A stretch of DNA of 64,000 bases from Sclerodactyla briareus (lineage: Eukaryota; Echinodermata; Holothuroidea; Dendrochirotida; Sclerodactylidae): the NCBI GenBank assembly GCA_026419785.1, contig JAODTK010004442.1, positions 1-64,000 of the forward strand, given 5' to 3'. Under the pieces are notes generated by a model. The model searched no databases. It was given only the letters and a program-made list of their open reading frames with translations, and was not told the origin of the DNA. This document shows, one piece after another, positions 49,901 through 62,300 of the stretch (position 1 is the stretch's first letter; every line of letters starts with the position of its first letter). A program made the position numbers and the translations under genes.

Positions 49901-52900
49901 TTACCCCACTGGCAGGATGGTTATCTAATAGCCAGGGTTCTGGGGAGGTGAAAATGGGAAGGTTGCCCTGATTTTTGAATCACCGACTGCGCTTCTTTGA
50001 GCATATGGTGGCTCCTCCTCCCAATGGTATGCCCCCCATAGCTTATGGTTGGTGCAGCTTTTTGGGTACCTCAGGGAGTTAGGATGGTAGGCCCAGGCCT
50101 AGTAGTTTGCCCAGAGGAGGAGACTGGGTGTTTGGAAGCTGTGGGGCTGTGGCTACATGCACTATGAGTGAGTGATATCATTTCTGTCCATCTTTTAATA
50201 ATCACAACTCTTTATAAATGGAATTGATCCCATGCTTTACTATGTTAGTATGAATGGTGTGGGGGCCACACCATAAATGATCCCAAATTGTGTCGAATAT
50301 TAGGAAAAACTGGCCTAGAAGTGGGTAATTTTTATTGAATTATAAGAGAAGCATCAATGTACGAGACGGTAAGACCTATATGACCTACCTTTGACAGTGA
50401 CTAACCCTGTCCAGAATGGGGTGCATACAACATTGTCTTGAGTGACAAGTAAAATCCATGATACTTGGATGATGGATATTCTAAATTCTATCATTCAGGC
50501 CTCTGAGAAAGAAAGTTTGATTGGGAAAGTGAACAGCATATCAACAACTGAATGTTTATATAGTGTCTCCCATGTAATCCCATTAAGTTGTCTCTTATGA
50601 TACAACAGGGGATATAGTGGGCACATTCTACAACCTAACACACCCATGTGCGTTAGGCTAGGGGGAGGTGGTACACATACCCTATTGTGTCAGAAACAGC
50701 TTAGGCTGTAAATACTGATACAAGCAAGACAGGATGGAGAGAGAGAACAAAATTGACCTAACCACCTCGGATAAAAAGAAGAGTTACCAATTATTTAAAA
50801 TTGAAAATTAATGAGTCTCTTTAGAGCTTATACATAATTCAGCTCATTTTCTTTTTTGTATCATCAAGATCGGGTGGCAGGAACCCGCAAACATTACGAC
50901 GCAGCATAATCCACTCGCTGGTTGAAGTTGAATGTTACAAGACCAAGAATCAACTCAAGGTGTGAGTATATTTCCCGTTTGCATAGCAAATGTATGCTCA
51001 GTGGGCAAGAAGAATACGGTCTTCTGCGAAATATTCTGCACTGCCTTGCATTTTTGGGTTTCGAGGCAGGTTTGAGAAATGGTATGCTTCATATTTCGTC
51101 AGGTTTTTTGATCCCATGATGGAGTGGGATGAGAGTTTTGAGTTGTTTTTAGGATGCTGCTGTTACTGTTATGGGTTGTGAAAAAAACTAGTTTCTTCTT
51201 GCATATTTGTATCACAGAACATATGTTGATTGCACCATTGCCTCGCAAATAACAGAATTTTGCCATAGAATGATATTGTGTTTCTCCATGTTGATTGATG
51301 TCATGTTGCTTTTTTTATTTGTTTGATTATCATCTGTTGTGTTCCTTGCAATGTACCCCCGTCGGGGTGAAGGGAGGGGGGAGTGGAATTGTGGAGTTTC
51401 TGCTTTGCATCAGTGGTTTCTCCACACCACTCACATCTTGCAAGTAAGCAGTTTCATGTTGAAGTCATCATCACTCACATCCATTGGGCTCGGACATGGA
51501 ATGGTGATCCTTGAGCAGAATCGGTCTCTCCTCCCTGACATTCTCCGCACACTATTTGAGAAGTGAAAACGAGACATCACCAGTGTCCATCCACACCTAC
51601 CCCCAGCCTGTTGAAACTGAGCTTTGGTGTTTTTCTGCCTGGTAGACCCTTTTCTCATGGACCTCAACAGCCGGCTGTCAAAGCACTGGGGATGTGAGGA
51701 TGAGTCCATGTGTCAGCTAATTCCCCATCTCCCTCCCTCCTCCCTCCTTCTTCTCACTTCCTCTACCTCTTGTGGGTGTCAGGAAATGGGCATCTGTTTC
51801 ATCCATGCTCAACCCGGTAAATTTGACACCCAAGTAGTAGCAGGTTGGCTCTGCTACTTTGACAATCACAGCAGGCTCAAAAGCTGAGTATCAGAGAAAG
51901 AATATTGATTCAGTGGATTCCTCCCTGCCACCACCCCCTCCAACCCCTTTTAATACCTTTTACCTCTCATGAGCTAAGGGGCAAAATTTTGATCAACGAA
52001 TATCTCCCCAAGTTGATGCTGGTTTCATGATGCAGAAATAATTAGATATTGTTAATTTTTCGGGGAATTTAATGGATTTCTACACCCTGCTTTGGTAATT
52101 CTTAGCTGCTCTTGAAATATAGGTTTAAAAACCATTGAATCGTTCTTATTTTCCTCAGCTGTATCAAGATGTTTTTGAGGTACGGTTTCTGGAGCAGACA
52201 GGGGACTACTACACCGGAGGCTCAACCCTCCTGAACCTTGAACGCTCAGGTATATGAGAGGTTAGTTTGAATCATGTCGACTGTGCATTTGTTTGATCAT
52301 TCTTTTGTTCAATATCTGGGATGAATACCTGAAACAAAGGTGCTTACCGTTCTCATGAGTAATTAGAATAGAATCCTGGAGACCTTGAGAGTCTGGGAGT
52401 TAATTTGCAGTTGGACTCGTTGTGTGTGTGCGTGTGCGTGATGGGTTTGTACCAGTGTCCAACCTAGGACGTATGCATGAACACACATTTAAAGGGCAAG
52501 TCCAGCCAAATTATTCAAATGTCAATGATTGTGCATTGAAATTTATGCCAATAAAACTTTGTTGTTCATACATGTACCATTAAATTCAATTTTTTAAAGA
52601 TTATAATTATCACTGCTGAGTTGGCAATTTTACAAATTGGCAACATTTGATGATGTCATATCTACCAATTTAAAGAAATGCCAGAAATATGTCTTAACTT
52701 TTTCCTTGATAATTGGTAGATATGACATCATAAAAATCTTGCAAGTTCGCCAAAATCAACAAATTAGAAATTGAGGATCCATATCTTCCAACCGAACCTG
52801 CATAAACCTGGAACACAAGTGATATCTGAATATTTTTCATTCTCTTTAACATTATGACCCCACAAAGAATAATTTTTGGCTGGACTTTGCCTTTAACAAC

Positions 52901-55900
52901 CAGGTAGTCTGGTTGATTACGACATGTGGTGACTTTCATCATTGATTCAATGTTGCATGGTTTCCAGGGTTGTGTGAGGATAATTTCCCCTCTCCCCAAA
53001 GTGAGCTACAATTTTGACCATAATCAAGACATTGCGATTTCCGTAAGTTTGGAGACCCTCCATGATAAACAGCAAATTTTATTTCCTTCATAAAATTTGC
53101 AGGTTCTTCACCACTTACAAGACGAAACCTGAGAGTCAGAAGTACCTTCCTCACACTTCGTACTCAAAGGTGCAGCACGAGTGTGGCCAGAGGATGGTCG
53201 CCGATCTGCTAGATTTCTTGAACACAGAGTGCCATCAGATGGTCGGCGAAGAACAATTGGAAGGTGAAGATTCTGTTTGATTTGTCCATTCTTGTTTTAT
53301 CCATCCAATAATCCATTCATTCACCTATCTTTCTACTCCTATGTCAAACATTCATCAGCAAAACATAGTCTTGTTTTTTTTTCCATTCCACAAATTTATC
53401 AAGAATGGATCAGCTCTCCAAGTCTATACTAGATGGTCACAAACAAATGACAGAGGGAAATTATTGTATCCATTCTTCCATCCGTTCATGAATCCGTTCA
53501 TGCTTATTTGGATTCTTTCGTTTTCTTCAGATTTAACAAGAATGTATCAGATTCCAAAGTGTATACCCGATTGTCTTACACAAATGAAAAAGGGAATGAA
53601 ATTATTCTTCAATCCATTCATACATATTCTGCCCATTGTCTATTCCCAAATTTTGAATATTCTCCAAAGTGAACCATACTAATTTGGACTTTGTATTCTC
53701 CAGATTTTCCAGAATGTATCATCGCTTCTAAGTCTTCCCTGATGGTGCATTAACACATGACTAAAGAGATGGAAGAACACTCAAGAAACAGGTAGGACCT
53801 TCAGGATGCTCTTCGGGATAAGACACGTTGGTCACTCCCTCATACATGTTTCTGTCCATCATGCCTACTTGAGGCTCTGCAATTTGGCTGGTGAACCTGT
53901 ACCATTGTACCATTGTTACCATGTCATGTGATCCATAGATGATTATTCCAAGTCATTTCATCACCCAGGCCTGTTGCTACAAACATTTATTATTTTCGAT
54001 CTCAAAGTAACATCACTTATTCATTTTTGTGTGACAGAACCGAAGACACTATAATAAATACTCTTATTTTAATGTGTGAATCTGAATTGGTCATTTTTCA
54101 GACTTTGCAGACCATTCACAAGACCCGCTCTGGCACCGCACCATACCTCAGCTCTCCAAGCTGCCATGATTAGGAGGAAAGTAACCCTGCACCTTCAAGG
54201 GTTTTATTGCTTTAAACAATGTTGTCGGTTGCTCATGGAAGAAGGAAAATACACATCCCCAAATCTCTTAATTCTAAATTTGTCTCAGTAACATAATATG
54301 TTAATAAATTTACTTCCAGGGGTTGGATCAGCTCAGGGGGGCTTGAAAGAAAGACAATTGTGATAAATTGTAGGTATCGCTTGTTTCCCCACTGTGTAAT
54401 GGTTTGTGAGAGGAGGGGGGAGGAGGGGAGGCCAGTTACTACCACTGTTATTAGAATGGTCATTGGGAGAAGGGGGAGAGAATGGCAGTTACTCCCACTG
54501 TTAGCATGGTCCTTGGGAGAAGGGGAAAGGAAGAGGCAGTAGGTACCTCCACTGTAGCCATGGTCCTTGGGCGAGAGAGAGAGAAGGGGGGGGAAGACCC
54601 CGGCAGTTACTCCCACTGTAGAATGGTCCTTGGGAGAAGGGGGAAGAGGCAGTCAGAGCGGCAGTTACTCCCCCCACTGTAGAATGCGTCCTTGGGAGGA
54701 AGGGGGGGGAAAAGGGAAGAGGGGGCAGTTAAAGTTAGTTCAGTTACCCCCTCTGTGGAATGGTCCTTGGGAGAAAAGCCCGTGTGGAATCGCCTTGAAA
54801 GAAGGGGAGGGAAAGAAGAGGGCAGTTTTAGTTAAACAGAGGCAAGTTAAGAGAAAGAGGCAGTAGTAAGAGGCAGTTACTCCCACTGATCGCATGGTCC
54901 TTTGGAGAAGGGGGAAGAGGCAGTTACTCCCACTGTAGAATTGGTCCTTTGGAGAAGGGGGAAGAGGCAGTTACTCCCACTGTATAAGTTGGTTCCTTGG
55001 GAGAAGGGGGAAGAGTCAGGTTACCCCCTCTGTGGAATGGTCCTTGGGAGTCCCGCTGTGGAATAGTCCTTGGAAGAAGGGGGAAGAGGCAGTTACTCCC
55101 ACTTACATGGTACTCTTGGAGAGGGGGAATAGGCCATTTACTCCCACTGTATAATGGTCTTGGGAGAAGGGGGAAGAGGCATAGTTACTAACTCCCCCCT
55201 GTAGCATGGTCCTTTGGAGAAGGGGGAAGAGGCGTTACTCCCACTTTAGCATGGTCCTTTGGAGAAGGGGGAAGAGGCAGTTACCCCCCCTCTGTGGAAT
55301 GGTCCTTGGGAGTCCCGCTGTCGAATAGTCCCTGGGAGAGAGGGTGAGGGGGAAGGTATCCTCACTGTGGAATGGTCCTAGGGAAAAGTGGAGGGAGACA
55401 GTTATTCGAGGCGGCGACTGGTGGACCGGGCCTGGGGAGAGAGGGGGACTGGAAACCAGTTATCCACACTGTGGAATGGTCCTGGGGAGAGAGTGGAGGG
55501 AACACTTATCCCCACTGTGGAACGGTCCTGGGGAGAGGAGGGGAGGGGGACGCAATCCCACCGCCCCCCCCCCTTGGAACGGTTTCGAGGAGGGAACGAA
55601 GAGAGGGGAGACAGTTACCCTCACTGTGGAATGGTCACTCACGAGAGGGGGGAGGGAGCCTGCCCATTCTGTGGAATGGTCCTCGGGAGAAGGGGTAGGG
55701 GAGACAGTTACCCCCACGTGGACTAGTCTCAGGAGAAGGGGGAGGAGACAGTGACCCACATGTGGAATGTCCTCAGGAGAGGGGGGGGGGGAAAATTCCA
55801 GACAGCTTTAAAAATGGAGGCAAAAATCCCACCGGAAAGTGAAAGTAGTAACTGGTGGGAGATGCGATATGATTTTCTAGAGTATATCATTTATCTTCAT

Positions 55901-56291
55901 TTCTCATCAGGTGCCGATTGCAGTTCCGATGCGGAGTTTGTGGAGGCTATCCTCTCTCTTTATCAGAAGTTCTCTCGAAATTGATTCAGGAGACTTTCAC
56001 AGGAGACAGGCCTTGAGCAGTCCAGTGAAAGGAGGCTGTTAATTCGGTGCCACATCACTCTCAATATGCTCAATGTATAAACTTTGCAATTACTGCCCAT
56101 CTCTTATATAGACTCCCAATGCTTCCAACCATACCTACTGCAGTACCTTGATATTGTATGAAATGATTGTATTCCACCATCCCCCCCAAAAAAAAAACAA
56201 CCCGTATTCCCTTCTAATGAGCACCAATGTCCCATAAAAATCTTAAGAGTTTTCTAAATTTGAATATGCTCCAAGAAAATGAGAGATAGAG

Positions 56292-56342
<51 letters not shown>

Positions 56343-59300
56343 ACATTTATTGTCCATTTCCAAGAAAAGGGAAATTGATTTCACTGAAGTACAAATATCG
56401 CATTAAACATACAGTAAAGAATATGAACAATATAATAAAAACACTTAAAACATAAGCAAGGGCCATCCGGGGAGAGGGTTTTGGCGGAATCTGGAATGTA
56501 TTCGTGCCGGAACCTGGAGTCGGATGCCGACCTGTTGTAATTTAGAAGGCATGAAAAGTGGTGGGGATCACTCATAATCGTGGTGAGCTTCTTCTGTAGA
56601 TTTTGATCATACAAGTTAGAGTGGCACGAGGTAGGCCTGATACAACTGTTCAGCTGACTTCCTAACACGCATCCTATCAACATTTATTTTATGTGACATG
56701 CTGCCAAAGAGCAATGGGGTTAAGGTAAGCACAACTTTACAATAACGATTGGGTAAAAAAGCTAGCATTAAGAATCTGTCCAGTTTACATTTCTTTCCTT
56801 TTCTTTCTTCCATTTCCTGAGGAATTACAGCATTGTGAGGCTCCTTCATTTTCACTTCACTTCCTTAGCATTTCATTCCCAATTAGTTTGTTGTCGATAT
56901 ATGTCCCAAGATACTTGTAATTTTCCACCCTCTCAACAACTCCCCCATGAATCGTGCTAGTGTTGTGAGCGGATTTCCCTCGGGTCGAACTCTCTACCAG
57001 TAGCAGCAAGACTTTCATCATTGGCTCACCTCCCCGATATTAGTTAGTGCACACGCTAGCAGATATCAACAAAATGCAGCACCCATCAAATACAATTTGG
57101 CTAGGACTCCCCGATTGGCTAACGACAACAGCAAGTAACGCACACATCAACAGCCCTAACAAAAAAAAGCACATCATGGATACCCTCAGGCAAATTCCTG
57201 CAAGTTTATGAGTGAAATGTTCATGTACATGTGTATTGTTTTTTTTATTCGAGTTTGTGGGAGGTTACATGAACGCAGAATCATGGAGGGAGAAGTTTGT
57301 ACACATTACCATTCTCTCATGGGACAGTTTAGCAGTGCTGCTGTCTGTATCGACTGACTAACTATACATTGGATAACTATGGAATTGTTTCTATAGGAAA
57401 AAAAAAAAAAAAAAAAAGGTTTTCAGGTAATTTTCAGGTAATTGGGACGAGAACGCCACTCACAAATGTTTTGCACTATCAAGGATTTTGTTCACCTGCG
57501 GGGACCTCAACATGTCTTAGGACCATCCCTGGGAAAAGGAAGTTACTCAAGTGCTGAGATCTCCTTTCTGCTTTCTTGTTCCCTTTTCTTTTCGCAGGCA
57601 TGTTCAGCTGTCGTTAACCACAGGTTACAGGGGAAATCCCCCTGCAGGTCTCCCGAGCTGGTGAGTTGCGACATGGGTTCTGCGTTTAGATGTGGACCAT
57701 GAGACACATGATCATATGTTGGTGATCTGCCATATTGTTGAGTATGGTTCGTCTAAAAATCCTGAGAATATCACTTCCAGGAGTGATTTCTGGCTATCTG
57801 GGGGTGATGGAAGCGGGCTTTCTTATCTCAAAATGTTCTTTGGTTTTACCGCTGTTCCAACCCTGGTGGCACTCGCTTATCCTCCTCCGCAAACTTCAGG
57901 CCCCCTCCCTAATAAAAATATCTTGGTTGCGCTACTGGACGAGATCACCTTCCTGAGTGCATTTTTCAGTTGGAAAGTTGGATTGCACAAGCTGGATCCA
58001 GGCTTTTATTGGGGGTGGTGGTGGTGGTTGGGTAGTAGGTGATATTCAAACCCTTGGATTAGCCGGTTTTGGCTGGCGGGCTGGTCCACACTTCTTGGTT
58101 TTGCTTTATGGTTCTGTTCGAGGGGCCATGGAGATACCCGTAATTCTCAATTGATAAAATAGTGAAGAATTGGTTTTGTTTCAGAAGAGTGGCAGCAGTT
58201 TGCAAAAAAACAAGAAAAGACATAATTGGTAGGCCCAATGGGAAGAGGTTCTTGGATATAACCTCAAACTGTTCAGTGATGAGATGCGCACTTAACAGCC
58301 ATTGAATAGCGTTTATGGAAGAAAAAGGTAGGCAGTAGGCTTTATAACTCATTGGATTTTCACGTTTATAGGCGTTATTCATGACATTCTTATATTCAAT
58401 TACTATCCTAACTGCTTTCCAGCTGGCTCGGTACTGTGACAGCTTTCTCAAGAGAGCTCGAAGGGCATTACAGAGTCAGACTTGGAGGACAAGCTAAGCC
58501 AGTGTATTCTAGTCATTCCAAGTTCCTCGATGATAAAGACGCTTTCAGAGGTAATTTATGTTCCGTAACTCTTTTGATGCAGGAACTATCTTCTCTTAAT
58601 TCAAGGTGTCCCAGATTGGCAACTTGTCTCAAATACTGGGGGGGGGGGCCTAAACATAAATAATTTAGTCACTAAGTTACTAGGCAATCATTATAATAAT
58701 GATAAAAAATAATATACACAGTAATAACATAGCACCTAATCAGGCAAGAATGCTATGAGTGATGATTCATAGACAGCAAAACAAAAATGGAAAAACGGCA
58801 CAACCCTGGAAATATTCTCTGTTTTTAATAAAATGTAGAGAAATGACTCACCTTGTTGTTTAAACACAATGATGAAGCAATGGAATACTTAGCATGTATC
58901 ATCTGTGTTGTTCAACTGTGACATCATGCGTTATTTCGTGCATAATGGACCATGCTTTGAAGGACCCTTAACTCACATAGAAAACAATGTATCGTTAATA
59001 GGTTGTGATAAGATAATATATAGTATCATGCTGCAGTTGTTTTCCCTATAGAGGGGGGGAATCCACAACCCCAAAGACTCGGCCGACAAAGAGAGACTCA
59101 GTGAATAAATGTTTCCACATTAGCTTAGTTAGTTTGTGAAGAAGGGTTCAGGGGAAGGACAGAATCCACATGAACCCGATCCCAAGCCACAACATCCCAG
59201 AAGAGAGGAATAACCCAGATGCCTGGAGATTCGACCCACTTCTTGGAAAATAGGTCTGTTTTTGAGCGCATTCAATTTTTTAAACAGAACATCTCAGGAA

Positions 59301-62300
59301 GGTATTTGTTCAATTGTTAACAGTTCATGCTGTTATGCTGGCAGGAGATAATACACGCGCCTCACGTCCATGTATGCTGAGGAGTCCATGATCAACAAAT
59401 TAAAAGTAAGTCTCATTTGAGTTTCCATTTATAGAATTTTAATTCTGCTTGTTATCTGCAGGGTCTGGGAAGGCTACTTGAAGAACCCTTACTCTATAAC
59501 CCCCCCCCCCCCACAAAAAAAAAAAAAATCAGGAAAAAAAAAAAGTAAGGGGGGGAAACACGCAAAAGTGCACCTGATGGTGAAAATGGAAATATGAATT
59601 GGAGGAAAACGAACGGACTTCAGAACATTTGCACTTTTCTCGTCTTTGTGGGTTTCCATTTCCTTAGGACATAGTGCCTCCGAACTAGAATTTGTTATGT
59701 TCATTTGTCATACCCAAAACATTCCAGGGGAGGTTTTTTTGATTGGGGTTGTGAAATCTGCCAAGGTTTCGGCCTTATGTTGTTGTTCAGTGTTTTCTTT
59801 CCCATCTCACAATTTTCCCTATTAAAACTGTTCGAAAATTAATCCCATATATAGGTTCCACATCCCTAAGGCCAATATACAGGGCTGCGCTGCAGTCCTT
59901 GAGCATATCACATAGTGGATGGATGGAACGCATATATTGCTGTAACTGTTTCAATTCATCTGCATCTTCTGCAGAAAGTCTGCGGCTATGAATTCACTGT
60001 GAACTCCACGATGTACATGGAACCTGGTGTCTGCGAGGACCTCAACGCAAAGTTTGGTGACCCTTTTTATTTCGGGAAGAAGGTCGAACTCGGATTAACT
60101 TCTTCATCAAGGTGTTAAAACGGTAGTCATCACCTGGAAAATTAAAAAAAAAATGGGTTTTTTTTTTTATTTCCCCCCCCCCCCCTCATTATTCTCTACC
60201 CCCCCCCAAACCTTCCTTAGATTGAGGTTATTCATGGAATAGCTCTTACCTTCATCTCCTGTTGTGAAAGGGTGTGATTAGAGGAGGTCCCCCCGTCCCC
60301 TATGCTGAGGCATACTAGATTTACCAAATATATATTGTGTGATATTATTATCATGACAGTGTGCTTCCAACTTCCAAGGCAAACTATTAACAGAAACTAT
60401 TCAATTAATACCTTATATTGTGACGTGAGGGTGGCAACTTCTACTCCCCCCCCCCCCTCCCACTAATGCAACCCGCTCAATAAGTAATCATCTCAGACTT
60501 TTGGTGCTGCATTTTAGTCATTCATTACCTGCTTTTCCTGTTTTTCAAAACCCTCTTCCAACAACCCTCCGACGGGGTCCTGGCCCTTTGGTCCTCCGAA
60601 GACACCGATGGAGTTTGCCCTGCCCCTGGAGCTGGAGAGAAGTGTACAATGGTATTTACACCGTTGGTATACCAGTTACGGAATATAAAAAATCTCCTCA
60701 AATTGAGAGTTAAATTGTTAAATGCTTGTTACTTTTAGGCTGGAGTATATCGACCTATGTAACTTTAATGACCTGTAGTAACGTAGTAGGGCCTAATAGT
60801 ACTGTACATGTTGGTACATTTCGCGCACTACACTTTCCCACATCGCTACTCTCCACAACATTTCCCCGCGGAGTTACAACCCTGACTACTGGTTTTGAAT
60901 AGCACTCAGTTTTATGCTAACACCGAATTGTAGGCTACTATGTGTTCTGCTGCTATGCTATGCAGTTTCATTTTTCGTAGTACGTGTCAGTACACCTCCA
61001 CCTAAAATGTTTTTGATATGAGTCAGCGTGCTTACGTGGAGAATGCAGACGAAAAATTGAACAATTTCATGTCCGAGCACGTTATCGTGTTGCTAAGTTG
61101 TTTAGCCAGTTTGTGGGTTGTGTGTGCATGCTCCTCTGTAACCGTTTCGGGGGGACAGGATGAGATTCCCCCATAGCGTTTGTTATGCTTATCTTCAACT
61201 GTCACACTATTTAAAATGCAACCAATTGCATCCCATGTTCCAATGTTTAACTGTTGATAAGTTGGGGGGAACTCTGTGGAATTTTTGTGATGGCAGGATC
61301 CTGTAATTTCCGGCAGAGAGTTTGAAAGATTTGTTCCCTTGTGACCTTTGACACATTATCATCTCATTACACTGTAACTACCAACTTGCTTATTATTCAC
61401 ACTGTAAAATACTACTGCAAGGCACGTTTTGAGATTGGGTACCCACAGTAAGAAAACAGCTAGCGGTCACGTCCAATCAGGAGGAAGCTATAAATATCGT
61501 GAACAAACTACAGTACAGTAATACTGTAGTACAAGGAGGCAAATTGTCTGATTGTTGTGTAGGCATGGTGACGTTTGTTGCTATGACACTCAAACACTAT
61601 TTGGGTTGGGAGATTCGCGGGTTGGATATTAGCGGATTCGCGCAGGCCCAATAGAGTGGGAAAAGCGTGAACGTTAATGTTGCGCGAAATATACACTTTC
61701 AAGTTATCTGGGGTCTTTGGGCATTCATTCAGACCTATAGTAACTGTATTAGGAGGGCCTGTGGGAACTGTTATTTAAGACCTATAGGAGGTATTAGTAC
61801 TTTGATTAACTGTATTAGGACTATGAAGCGAATTCGGTCTCATAGCCATCCGATCAGCATGTTCGGATGCTACTGGCAAGCGATCTAACTGTTCCGTCCT
61901 GTTGTAGTACCCTTGGGAACATGGTCTATGGCAGAGACGGAAAAGCCGTAGCACAAAATTTTTAATTTGAGGAATAAAATATCATATGAGCAGGCATCTT
62001 CATGTACTGACCTTGGAGACTGGATTTAGTGGTTATAAGCAACCAATTTACGCTGATGGTCTGAGTGAACCATAATACCTTTGGCTGTCGAATGTGGTGT
62101 CTTGGAACCCATCTATCCAATCCCCATCCGGGGAAGGTTTATAATGGTAAGAGCAGAGCCAGCTGGTACCGACAAAAGTATATCATCCCATCACAATTTA
62201 CTCAAATCATCTGCTGCGCAGAGTAGGTTTGACATAGTTCAGGATACTCATACAGGAGGTCCCGCCAGGCTCTTTCAGCCAGTCTACAGTCCAGATATCT

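Noticed and set aside
51339..51887. Possible exon on either strand within CUL2 intron 6
   Set aside because: Both strands are open over short spans without recognisable motifs or paired splice sites in phase.
54233..55759. Several long open frames in all plus frames and on the minus strand
   Set aside because: They are produced by the minisatellite periodicity; none has a plausible non-repeat domain.
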